This document shows, piece after piece, positions 26,745 to 34,222 of a DNA stretch of 56,037 bases. The translations under genes and the position numbers were made by a program. The notes beneath the pieces were generated by a model. It searched no databases. It saw nothing but the letters and a program-made list of their open reading frames with translations, and was not told the origin of the DNA. The stretch is from JAGLTZ01 sp964637695 (GTDB taxonomy: Bacteria > Blakebacterota > Blakebacteria > Blakebacterales > Blakebacteraceae): assembly GCA_964637695.1 (NCBI GenBank), contig CAZWVF010000011.1:1-56037 (forward strand), given 5' to 3'. Within the stretch, counting starts at the first letter, position 1, and every line of letters starts with the position of its first letter.

Positions 26745-26781
26745 AAAAACAGGGCCTCCGAATCAACATGTTATTATTGTG

Positions 26782-26793
26782 ATTACCGGTAAT
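26782..26793. promoter_or_regulatory. Palindrome ATTACCGGTAAT before the selenoprotein gene
   Basis: This perfect 12-bp palindrome is embedded in AT-rich sequence with TATTAT-like -10 candidates on both sides, 11 nt before the Shine-Dalgarno of the peroxiredoxin. The position suits an operator for a redox or peroxide repressor. This is inferred from position and symmetry only. Confidence 0.35.
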
Positions 26794-26815
26794 ATTATTC
26801 GACTGGAGGATCAAA

Positions 26816-27433
26816 TTGAGTGATGAAATGAAGGCAACATTGATGCTTGGCCAGCCTGTTCCCGACTTCAGGTTCACAACATACGACCCGGTGGAGGGTG
26901 ATTTCGGGGAATTCTCACTGAGTTCTCAGATTGAAAAGAAGAGATGGACCATTCTCTTCTTCTATCCCGCAGACTTTACATTCGTCTGAGCGACTGAATT
27001 TGCTGCTCTGGCAGAGCAGAACGAGAGGTTCGTAAAGATGGGATGTGACATCATTACGGTAAGCACCGACACCGAGTTCGTCCACCTCGCATGGCGGAGA
27101 CATGAGGGGGAGCTGGCCGGTGTGGAATATCCGATGGGTGCGGATCCAACAGGGAAGCTGGCTCGCATGTTCGGTGTCTACGATGATGAAACCGGCCTCG
27201 CCCTGCGCGGAACATTCATGATCAATCCGGAGGGAGTGCTGCTGAACAGCGAGGTCAATTTCTACAACATGGGGCGTAACATTGACGAGTTGATAAGGAA
27301 GTTCAAGGCCAACATCTACCTGTCGAAGAAAACCACAGAAGCCTGTCCTTCCAAATGGAAGGATGAGGGAGACAAAACCCTGACTCCTTCAGCCGATCTC
27401 GTCGGTAAAGTTCATGATGCTTTGAAGGATTGA
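26816..27433 (+). CDS. Selenocysteine-containing peroxiredoxin (AhpC/Prx1 type)
   Basis: This 205-aa thiol peroxidase reduces peroxides. Read from a TTG start (GGAGGA at 5 nt), the frame is interrupted once, by TGA at 26987-26989. That codon lies exactly where peroxiredoxins have the peroxidatic Cys: FFYPADFTFV-U-ATEFAALAEQ against the usual FYPADFTFVCPTEL. The rest is fully conserved: STDTEFVHLAW, GADPTGKLARMFGVYD, the Arg in RGTFMI, and the resolving Cys177 in EACPSKW, so it is a 2-Cys-like enzyme with Sec58. A 7-bp stem-loop 14 nt after the TGA fits a bacterial SECIS. Automated callers will split or truncate the gene, starting it near 27038. Selenoprotein peroxiredoxins are known; the alternative of a nonsense mutation at this one codon is much less likely. 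Confidence 0.92.
27003..27019 (+). promoter_or_regulatory. Bacterial SECIS element candidate
   Basis: CTGCTCT-GGC-AGAGCAG forms a perfect 7-bp stem with a GG-starting apical loop. The loop begins 21 nt after the in-frame TGA, inside the window reported for SelB-recognised bSECIS hairpins. It lies in the coding sequence, as bacterial SECIS elements do. Confidence 0.75.
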
Positions 27434-27623
27434 GCCGGAAGAATACAGGTAAACTAACCAGCAGGGCTCATCTGGAAGGAATACGGGATGAAGCTGTGAA
27501 CGGATCGATCGCTCTTCTCTCGCATTTGGGGCCGGTTGAGAGTCAGAACGGTTTCTGGTTCCGGAAAAGGGTGCTGCCGGAAGTGTTACTGTGATAATCC
27601 CCGAATAGGATTACCGATCGCCT

Positions 27624-28991
27624 TTATCTTCTGTCGCTCTTCACTTTCTGATAATCTAGAACCAGATTGCACATTGCACGTATCCCGACTGCAACTGCCG
27701 AATCGTCGGCGCGCATTGTCGGGTTGTGCAGCGTTCCGCTGACCGTTCCCTCCCTGCATACTCCCAGCCAGTACATGAATCCGGGAACCTCCAGGGCGTA
27801 ATAGGCGAAATCCTCCGCTGCCATCACGGGCGGGCCTTCAGTTACATGCCCGGCACCCAGAACTGTTTCGAGGGTAGGAACCATCAACCGGACCAGCTCG
27901 GGATCATTGATCGTGGCAGGTGTGCCGCGGTCATAGCGAAGTGAATAAGTACCTCCTCCTGCATCTGTTATGCCTTCCACTATCTCCTTCATGCGTCGCT
28001 CAACCGTATCTCTCACATCGGGATCATAAGTGCGCACCGTTCCTTCCAGCGTGACGGTTCCCGGTATGATATTGAACCTCTCTCCCCCGTTGATCATGCC
28101 CACTGTTACCACACATGGCTCGAGAGGATTGATCGTTCTGGAGGGTATGGTCTGCAATGCCACTACCACCTGGGAAGCCATGACAACCGGATCAACTCCC
28201 AGGTGAGGAGAGGCACCGTGTGTCTGGCGGCCGGTTACCGAGATCCGGAAATGATCCGAGGCGGCCAGTGCGGGACCGACGGCGAATCCTATGTTACCGA
28301 CCGTGATTTCAGGATCTGAATGCAGGCTGAATATAGCTGAAGGCTTGAGATTGCCGAATATTCCCTCCTTCAGCATCAATTGAGCCCCTCCCTCCTCGCC
28401 TGGGGGTGCTCCCTCTTCGGCCGGCTGGAAGATGAACATAACGGTTCCGGGCAGGTCCTCCCGCAGATCTGCCAGAACCGATGCCACTCCCATCAGCACA
28501 GATGTGTGGATGTCGTGTCCGCAGGCATGCATAACTCCGACTTCCAGTCCGTTGTATACGGTTCGTTTCGTAGAGCGGAATGGCAGGTCGGTGACTTCGG
28601 TAACAGGTAATGCGTCCATGTCTGCACGAACAGCGACAACAGGTCCCGATTGAGCTCCCCGCAGAATACCTATGACTCCGGTATGCGCCACCTCCGTCTG
28701 CACTTCGAAGCCGAGTGCTCTGAGGTGAGCGGCAACCAGAGCGGCGGTCTCGAATTCCCTGTTACCCAGCTCCGGATTTGCGTGGATCTGATGGCGGACT
28801 TCAAGAATCGAAGCCTCATGTCGCTCAATGCTCCGCACGATCGCGGAGTCGAACCGGCCACGCTGTGCTGCCGCGGTTGACGGGAGAAGTACAAACAGTA
28901 AGGCCAGTCCGACAAAGGTCGATCGAAGGGCCAGTGGCATGTAATCTGTCTTTTTCTTCATGGAGTTGAATCTACTCATCTCCGTGCACAT
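27624..28991 (-). CDS. M20-family amidohydrolase (N-acyl-amino-acid / IAA-amino-acid hydrolase-like), exported
   Basis: This 455-aa metallo-amidohydrolase has a signal peptide ending around STAAAQ. The M20D pattern is clear: Asp in VAVRADMDALPV, the metal-binding MHACGHDIHTSVLMG, the catalytic Glu in FIFQPAEEG, a His in ALHSDPEI-type position (IFSLHSDPEI), and a late metal ligand in MAAEDFAYYALEVPG. It would split N-acyl or aminobenzoyl amino acids outside the cytoplasm. Three in-frame ATG codons (28991, 28979, 28961) are possible starts, and none has a good Shine-Dalgarno at normal spacing. It converges with the selenoprotein gene. Confidence 0.88.
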   Translation of the reverse strand: MCTEMSRFNSMKKKTDYMPLALRSTFVGLALLFVLLPSTAAAQRGRFDSAIVRSIERHEASILEVRHQIHANPELGNREFETAALVAAHLRALGFEVQTEVAHTGVIGILRGAQSGPVVAVRADMDALPVTEVTDLPFRSTKRTVYNGLEVGVMHACGHDIHTSVLMGVASVLADLREDLPGTVMFIFQPAEEGAPPGEEGGAQLMLKEGIFGNLKPSAIFSLHSDPEITVGNIGFAVGPALAASDHFRISVTGRQTHGASPHLGVDPVVMASQVVVALQTIPSRTINPLEPCVVTVGMINGGERFNIIPGTVTLEGTVRTYDPDVRDTVERRMKEIVEGITDAGGGTYSLRYDRGTPATINDPELVRLMVPTLETVLGAGHVTEGPPVMAAEDFAYYALEVPGFMYWLGVCREGTVSGTLHNPTMRADDSAVAVGIRAMCNLVLDYQKVKSDRR

Positions 28992-29022
28992 TCCGCCAGA
29001 TTTATCAGAGGATTTATTCTTC

Positions 29023-29056
29023 AGTGCACCGCTCTGTAATTACGGAGCGGTGCACT
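29023..29056. repeat. Palindromic repeat family, copy B (34 bp)
   Basis: Half-sites AGTGCACCGCTCTGTAA and TTACGGAGCGGTGCACT form a palindrome with one mismatched pair. It lies between the divergent M20 gene and the AOR operon, 41 bp before the first ATG of the operon. The same 34-bp architecture is found at 55949-55982, and split at 25611-25680. Confidence 0.75.
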
Positions 29057-29097
29057 AAATGTCCCGCACTGTTATATTGGTCGGCGGGGAGATCATT

Positions 29098-29733
29098 ATG
29101 TACGAACTGAAAGTGACGGTTACAAAGGTGATGGGGAAGTGCGACGCCGATCCACCTGTGAAGCCTGGCGACAGCTTCACGGTGAGCGGCGGTAATATCC
29201 GGATCCCGGATGGCGGATACATCTGCCTCTGGGCTCTGCAGAGCCTTATTCCTCTGCTGACACCGAAGGAACGCGAGATCAACGAGAAGGAAGATGAGGA
29301 CTGGATGTGGCGTGTTCATCACGTTCAGTGTCCCGACCCCGACGGACGGGTGATCTTCAAGATCGAGCGGACCGGCAGGCCGGGAGATACAGCTGCAGCC
29401 GTTGGTGAAGACGCCGGGGAAGTCATTTCAACGGTGGAGTGTGAGGAGGAAGAGGACTCCGGGATGCTGAAGACACTTCAGGTAATAGTGGAATCGGTCA
29501 ACGGCAAGTGCACTTCATGCATGGAACCTGGTGACAGTTTGACACTGCGCAGCGGACGGATCTATATCCCGTCAGGTGGTCACTTCTGTCTCTATGCACT
29601 TCAGGCCGTTCTTCCGCTTCTGCCGGCGAAGCAGCGTCTCCTGCAGGATGGCGACTGGATGAAGGTGGATAAACGCGTCATCTGTCCCGATCCGGCAGGC
29701 AACGTAATAATGAGAATAGACAGGAAGGAATGA
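29098..29733 (+). CDS. TIGR04076-family protein, tandem duplication
   Basis: This 211-aa protein consists of two copies of a roughly 85-residue module of the TIGR04076 family, found beside tungsten/molybdenum aldehyde oxidoreductases. Copy 1 starts MYELKVTVTKVMGKCDADPPVKPGDSF and has ICLWALQSLIPLLTPKER. Copy 2 starts LKTLQVIVESVNGKCTSCMEPGDSL and has FCLYALQAVLPLLPAKQR. Conserved Cys residues (GKC, YxCL, CPDP) recur in both. An acidic linker (GEVISTVECEEEEDSG) joins them. The biochemical role is unknown; it is the first gene of the AOR operon. The start at 29098 has GGGGAG upstream; a start 13 codons earlier lacks one. Confidence 0.85.
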   Translation: MYELKVTVTKVMGKCDADPPVKPGDSFTVSGGNIRIPDGGYICLWALQSLIPLLTPKEREINEKEDEDWMWRVHHVQCPDPDGRVIFKIERTGRPGDTAAAVGEDAGEVISTVECEEEEDSGMLKTLQVIVESVNGKCTSCMEPGDSLTLRSGRIYIPSGGHFCLYALQAVLPLLPAKQRLLQDGDWMKVDKRVICPDPAGNVIMRIDRKE

Positions 29734-29740
29734 CATCGGG

Positions 29741-30256
29741 ATGATTCACTGTAATGTCGCTTCCTGTGTGGGCTGCAGGATGTGTGAAGTTGCCTGCAGT
29801 TCGTTTCATTTTGGAGCCGTTTCTCCGGCCATGTCCCGCATCCGCGTCTCCAAACTTGAGGAGATAGGGATCGATGTGGCGGTTGCCTGTCTGAGCTGCA
29901 TGGAGAAGTCGTGTCTGGTATGTCCCAACGATGCATTGACTGTTGGTGATAATGGAGTGATTCAGCCGGACACAGAACTATGCGATGCCTGCCGGGTGTG
30001 TATTGATGCCTGTCCGATCGGCGCTGTCGGTTTCTACGATGAATTGCCACTCTTCTGTAATCTCTGTGAGGGCGAAACCGTCTGTGTCACTGCCTGTCCG
30101 AATGGTTCTCTCGTCTACCGTAACGCCGATGATGTCTCTCTCGAGGATTTCCGCCATCTGGAGGGTAATGCCGGCCGGAGACGGGCAGATTACGTGCGCG
30201 TGATCGCCGAACCTGTGCGTCAGAGCTGGGAGATGGGCGTGAGGGTCGACTCGTGA
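29741..30256 (+). CDS. Four-cluster ferredoxin subunit of aldehyde oxidoreductase
   Basis: This 171-aa HycB-like polyferredoxin carries four Cys quartets for [4Fe-4S] clusters: CVGCRMCEVAC, CLSCMEKSCLVCP, CDACRVCIDACP and CNLCEGETVCVTACP. It should carry electrons between the tungsto-enzyme encoded next and a soluble or membrane acceptor. It follows the TIGR04076 gene by 7 nt and overlaps the AOR gene by 4 nt, so the three are one translational unit. The arrangement matches AOR systems with a dedicated ferredoxin subunit, as opposed to the free ferredoxin used by archaeal AOR. Confidence 0.93.
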   Translation: MIHCNVASCVGCRMCEVACSSFHFGAVSPAMSRIRVSKLEEIGIDVAVACLSCMEKSCLVCPNDALTVGDNGVIQPDTELCDACRVCIDACPIGAVGFYDELPLFCNLCEGETVCVTACPNGSLVYRNADDVSLEDFRHLEGNAGRRRADYVRVIAEPVRQSWEMGVRVDS

Positions 30257-32031
30257 GCATCTATCAGGGTAACTCGCTGCGCATCGATCTGACCGCTCAC
30301 ACTCTGGAGCGGGATGTGACCCCGGATAATGGAATCGGAGGTCGAAGCTGGAACAGCTTTACACTCCTGCGGGAACTCGAGCCGGGGATAGATCCTCTGG
30401 GACCCGATAACATCCTCTGCATCGGGATAGGACCGCTTACCGGCAGCAGGATGATCGCCACCTGCCGCTTCATAGCCAGTGGGAAGAGCCCCCTGACAGG
30501 TATCCTGGGAGATTCCGGTGCGAGGGGTTTCTTTGCGGCAGAATTGCGCTGGTCGGGCCACGACCAGCTTATATTTACAGGCGCCTCGGATAACTGGGTC
30601 TATCTGCTTATCGATAATGATACGGTCGAGATCCGGGATGCCTCCCACCTGGTTGGACTCGACATCACTCAGACTACAACTCATCTGCTCAGTGAATTGG
30701 GCGATCCCGACCTTCAGGTCGCTGCCATAGGACCTGCCGGAGAGAACCTCGTAAGGTATTCGATCATATCGTGCAACATGGCGAGGGCGGCCGGCCGTAC
30801 CGGCATGGGTGCGGTAATGGGTTCAAAGAAGCTGAAGGCGATTGTAGTCCGGGGGACCAGACCGGTGAAGCCCGTGGACGGTGATCGCTTCGACCGGGTG
30901 TGCTCCACTTATCAGGCTGATCTGGAAGGACACAGTGAGTTCGAAACACGGCGTCTCTACGGTACCACAATGATCATGGACCGGTTGGCCGAAATGGGTG
31001 TCCTGCCTGCATACCATTATCGCAGTACGGTTTATGAAGATCTTGAGAAAGTCAATGGAGTGGCCCTGCGCAGAGATCACGTCGTCAAGGAGAAGTCGTG
31101 CTTCAACTGCAACGTACACTGTTCCCGCTACAACTGCACTCAGTACGGTGAGGGAGAGGGCCCGGAGTACGAAGCGCAGGCTGCCTATACGGTCAAGTGC
31201 GGCAACCCCGACCTGGAGCTGGCTGTCGGTGTATCCAACGCAGTCAACCGTCTCGGTATAGACTGCATTACAACCGGAGAGATCATCGCCTGGCTGATGG
31301 AGTGCAGGCATGAAGGTGTGATATCGGATAAGGATATCGACGGTATAGATCTTTCGTGGGGATCCCGTGAAGCACTCATCAAGCTCCCCGAACTCATCGC
31401 ACAGAGAGAAGGAATAGGCGATCTCCTGGCTGAGGGCCAGCGACGGGCAGCCGTGCAGTTCGGCGAAGAGGCGATCAAGCTCACGGCAGAAGTAAAGGGA
31501 CTTGAACTCTTCTCTGCCGATCCCAGGGGCATCAAGGGATACGGCCTGATGAACGCCATCAACTCACGTGGTGGAGACCACTACCGGGGCGAGCCGATGA
31601 TAGAGCTGACGGGAGACGAAGAGCTGGCAATGCGACGGGTGGGCAACCGGAAAGCGGCTCATCGCCTTGAAGAGGAGGGGAAGGGTGCGCTGGTCAACTA
31701 CGCCGAGCACCTGGGGATACTCTCTGACAGCATGACGATATGCAAGAATATATCCAACTGCATGGATGTGGTCGATTTCGATCTGACGGCAGAAGCCTAT
31801 TCAGGTCTGCTCGGCAAGGATGTAACGGGAGAGGAATTGTGGGAGGTGTGTTCCGCAGTCAGCCAGGCTGAGAGGGACTTCAACCTGCGTGAAGGCATGT
31901 GTGCCGAGGATGACACTCTGCCTGAACGGTTTGTGAACCATCCCATTCCGGACGGACCTTCGAAAGGAAGTACGATCGATATCCGGCGACTGGTTAAAGA
32001 TTATTACAGGGAGAAAGGCTGGGAAGATTGA
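30253..32031 (+). CDS. Aldehyde:ferredoxin oxidoreductase family catalytic subunit (tungsten/molybdenum bis-pterin)
   Basis: This 592-aa AFOR-family enzyme would oxidise an aldehyde to the acid, or reduce an acid, with electrons passed to the upstream ferredoxin. It has the N-terminal pterin-binding domain (GIGPLTGSRM and the signature ARAAGRTGMGAVMGSKKLKAIVVRG). The [4Fe-4S] ligands are in SCFNCNVHC, with the fourth Cys near NISNCMDVV. The length is normal. Tungsten is more likely than molybdenum for this family, but the metal cannot be read from sequence. Substrate is unknown. It starts with GTG overlapping the ferredoxin stop, and ends overlapping the next start by 4 nt. Confidence 0.93.
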   Translation: MSIYQGNSLRIDLTAHTLERDVTPDNGIGGRSWNSFTLLRELEPGIDPLGPDNILCIGIGPLTGSRMIATCRFIASGKSPLTGILGDSGARGFFAAELRWSGHDQLIFTGASDNWVYLLIDNDTVEIRDASHLVGLDITQTTTHLLSELGDPDLQVAAIGPAGENLVRYSIISCNMARAAGRTGMGAVMGSKKLKAIVVRGTRPVKPVDGDRFDRVCSTYQADLEGHSEFETRRLYGTTMIMDRLAEMGVLPAYHYRSTVYEDLEKVNGVALRRDHVVKEKSCFNCNVHCSRYNCTQYGEGEGPEYEAQAAYTVKCGNPDLELAVGVSNAVNRLGIDCITTGEIIAWLMECRHEGVISDKDIDGIDLSWGSREALIKLPELIAQREGIGDLLAEGQRRAAVQFGEEAIKLTAEVKGLELFSADPRGIKGYGLMNAINSRGGDHYRGEPMIELTGDEELAMRRVGNRKAAHRLEEEGKGALVNYAEHLGILSDSMTICKNISNCMDVVDFDLTAEAYSGLLGKDVTGEELWEVCSAVSQAERDFNLREGMCAEDDTLPERFVNHPIPDGPSKGSTIDIRRLVKDYYREKGWED

Positions 32032-32828
32032 GAAAAGTACGAGTTATCATGTACAACAACATAGGTTCCTACCCTGAGGAAGCTATGGTGGATGGCCTTC
32101 CAGCCGAAGCATTCCGCCGTGACATGAAGTTTCTGGTGGAGAACAGTTACAGGATTATAGATCTGGATGAGGCGATGAGGCTGGCCAACGGCCGGCGATT
32201 GATTCCCGACAAGGTTCTGGCTCTGACCTTCGACGGCGGCTACCGGGATGCTTATACAACAGTTTTCCCGACTTTGAAGGAACTTGGATTACCCGCGACC
32301 TTTTGCGTCGGAGTGAACGACGTGGGAGGATCTGTTGATCTGGGAGGCGTGGAGGTTCCCTGTCTCGAATGGGATCAGGTCAGTGAGATCGCCGATGATG
32401 GCTTCGAGATTGCTGCCTACACTTTATCAGGCAGGATCTACCATCCGGATAATCCCGAAATGGAGGAGCGACTCATCTCTGAAATCAGGGAGGCGGCAGA
32501 AGTCATCCCTGAAAAAGTGGGCAGGCCTCTGCGGTATGTGTCTGTGCGCGAGGGTATACCGGGCAGGAATGTCCATAAAGTGTTGAAGGATACAGGCATC
32601 GAAGCGTTCCTGACCAAGTGCCCGACCAGAAGGCGGCCGCACCGATACAGTATCGGCCGAATCCAGGTCGACGATGACGATCCGAATATCTTCTTTGTCA
32701 AGATTTCCCGGAACTACCTCCGTTTCAAGGATTCACGCACCTGGCCATATCTGCGAAGGTTCCGCGTAACCCACCTGGCACACAGGATCTCCGACAGCAT
32801 CAATGCAAGGCGGGCGGGAAAGCGGTAG
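32028..32828 (+). CDS. NodB-fold (polysaccharide deacetylase-like) protein with lost metal site
   Basis: This 266-aa cytoplasmic-looking protein lacks a signal peptide and has the polysaccharide deacetylase fold. The first motif, normally T-F-D-D-G, is TFDGGYRDAY, so the metal-binding Asp is Gly70. The H-[ST]-x-x-H motif is replaced by YTLSG (Tyr131, Gly135). The arginine motif region reads YVSVREG. Both metal-binding His residues are gone, so zinc-dependent deacetylation is unlikely. It is translationally coupled to the AOR gene (TTG start in TTGA). The TTG start at 32028 and an ATG at 32049 are both possible. It could be a substrate-binding or maturation partner of the AOR; that is inference. 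Confidence 0.8.
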   Translation: MRKVRVIMYNNIGSYPEEAMVDGLPAEAFRRDMKFLVENSYRIIDLDEAMRLANGRRLIPDKVLALTFDGGYRDAYTTVFPTLKELGLPATFCVGVNDVGGSVDLGGVEVPCLEWDQVSEIADDGFEIAAYTLSGRIYHPDNPEMEERLISEIREAAEVIPEKVGRPLRYVSVREGIPGRNVHKVLKDTGIEAFLTKCPTRRRPHRYSIGRIQVDDDDPNIFFVKISRNYLRFKDSRTWPYLRRFRVTHLAHRISDSINARRAGKR

Positions 32829-32912
32829 TCAGGTGCCGGCAGCCCGGCCAGACAGCAGATGCAGCACCGGCATATCCTTTTCAAACAGAATGCCCTGCCA
32901 CTCCAATCCCGC

Positions 32913-32941
32913 TTGACTGAAATAATATTAGACGGTTTAAT
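32913..32941 (+). promoter_or_regulatory. Sigma-70-type promoter of the cytochrome gene
   Basis: TTGACT and TTTAAT are separated by exactly 17 nt, each with one mismatch to consensus, in AT-rich DNA 42 nt before the cytochrome start codon. Confidence 0.7.
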
Positions 32942-32982
32942 ACTAAAAATTTTGGAATCCTAACAAACTGGAGAACGCAAAG

Positions 32983-33750
32983 ATGAAACCCAGAAACCAG
33001 ATAACTTTACTTGTTACATTCGCCCTGGTTGTCGGACTTGTCGGATGTGATTCGAGTACCGATCCTGCGCATTATGCGGATGAGAACTGGCAGAATGCTG
33101 ATATGGTCCGCGGAGGGAAGCTCTTTGATAAATGGTGGGCGGTCAACAGCGGAACACAACCCACGACCGATTTCGATCCGATCTGGAGCAGCCAGACAAC
33201 CAATACCCGATCAGGTGGTGATACGTGGCGGTGCAAGGAGTGCCACGGTTGGGACTACATAGGCAGGGATGGACGTTACTCTTCCGGAAGCCATTACACA
33301 GGATTCAACGGCGTATGGACCGTCCGCGGGTATGACAAAACCATTCTATTTGACAGCATATTGGATGAGGGCGGTGATCACGATCTGTCGGCCGTCTTGA
33401 GCGATCAGGATGCCCTCGATCTCACCAGGTTTATTGTCGATGGCCTCGTAAATATGAGCCTCTATATAGATGCGAGCGGCAACGCCACAGGAGATACAAC
33501 AAGCGGTGAAACGCTTTATAACGCCAACTGTGCATCGTGCCACGGCACGGATGGCCTGACATTGGACTTCAAGAGCAGTACAGGTGTTCAGGGAATACGC
33601 TGGCTTGCCGATGACAATCCTCAGGAGAGTCTGCATAAGATACGGTGGGGTCATCCGGGTAGTTCAATGCCCAGCATGGTTGAGAACGGATTATCTGCCC
33701 AGCAGACAGGTGATATTCTGGCTCATGCCCAGACACTGCCTGGGGGCTGA
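32983..33750 (+). CDS. Diheme c-type cytochrome lipoprotein
   Basis: This 255-aa exported electron carrier has a lipoprotein signal (VGLVGCDSS) that anchors it to a membrane. It has two C-x-x-C-H heme c sites: CKECHGWDY in the first domain and CASCHGTDG in the second. Possible distal Met ligands lie in the late PGSSMPSMVENG. The first domain resembles thiosulfate dehydrogenase-like cytochromes (WRCKECHGWDYIGRDG), the second a class I cytochrome. It is probably a periplasmic or surface redox link. It has its own promoter (32913) and a strong terminator (33784), so it is monocistronic. The Shine-Dalgarno is CTGGAG. Confidence 0.92.
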   Translation: MKPRNQITLLVTFALVVGLVGCDSSTDPAHYADENWQNADMVRGGKLFDKWWAVNSGTQPTTDFDPIWSSQTTNTRSGGDTWRCKECHGWDYIGRDGRYSSGSHYTGFNGVWTVRGYDKTILFDSILDEGGDHDLSAVLSDQDALDLTRFIVDGLVNMSLYIDASGNATGDTTSGETLYNANCASCHGTDGLTLDFKSSTGVQGIRWLADDNPQESLHKIRWGHPGSSMPSMVENGLSAQQTGDILAHAQTLPGG

Positions 33751-33783
33751 TCTATAGCTCTACCTACATGTCGGTAATACGTC

Positions 33784-33822
33784 AATCCCCCCTCACGGAT
33801 AATCTGTGAAGGGGGATTTTTT
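33784..33822 (+). terminator. Rho-independent terminator of the cytochrome gene
   Basis: AATCCCCCCTCAC / GTGAAGGGGGATT makes a 13-bp stem with one mismatch and a 9-nt loop, followed by a run of T, 34 nt after the cytochrome stop. Confidence 0.85.
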
Positions 33823-34222
33823 CCCCATATTGACTTAACCTGTTTCTGCCGGTGGCGTAACATAATCGAAAGATGGATACTCCATCTGCCGATCACTCCA
33901 TATTCCGGATCAGATTCTGAATGCAGCCGATCATGATGACTGCACTGCTTATTATCGCAGTTCTACACCGATGCCGGATTCGGCGCCGCTCGAATGCGAC
34001 GGTTGTCGCGTGACAGGGCACTAGGTATTCAACCCTGGGATTACTGCAGAAGGCAGGCTTCACGGGAATGCAGAGGGGAAACAGGATCCGTACTCTTTAT
34101 TCGTTCCTCCTGCTTGGCATGNNNNNNNNNNNNNNNNNNNNNNNNNNNNNNNNNNNNNNNNNNNNNNNNNNNNNNNNNNNNNNNNNNNNNNNNNNNNNNN
34201 NNNNNNNNNNNNNNNNNNNNNA
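33823..34222. other. Intergenic region with assembly join
   Basis: After the terminator there are about 245 bp in which no gene is seen, then a 55-base block (34067-34121) that is repeated exactly after the N run. The real intergenic distance to the lipoprotein start is therefore about 245 bp. Confidence 0.7.
34122..34221. other. Assembly gap of 100 N flanked by identical 55-mers
   Basis: Bases 34067-34121 and 34222-34276 are identical over exactly 55 bases and touch the N run on both sides, as at 8865. This is a contig overlap that was not merged, so probably nothing is missing. Confidence 0.9.

Noticed and set aside
26987..26989. Premature stop making the peroxiredoxin a pseudogene
   Set aside because: The TGA falls exactly on the catalytic Cys codon, the rest of the frame is intact and conserved, and a SECIS-like hairpin follows. 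Random nonsense at that one codon is improbable.
29023..29056. Rho-independent terminator of the M20 gene or the AOR operon
   Set aside because: It lies between divergent starts, lacks a T-tract, and recurs in other contexts, so a repeat family is the better reading.
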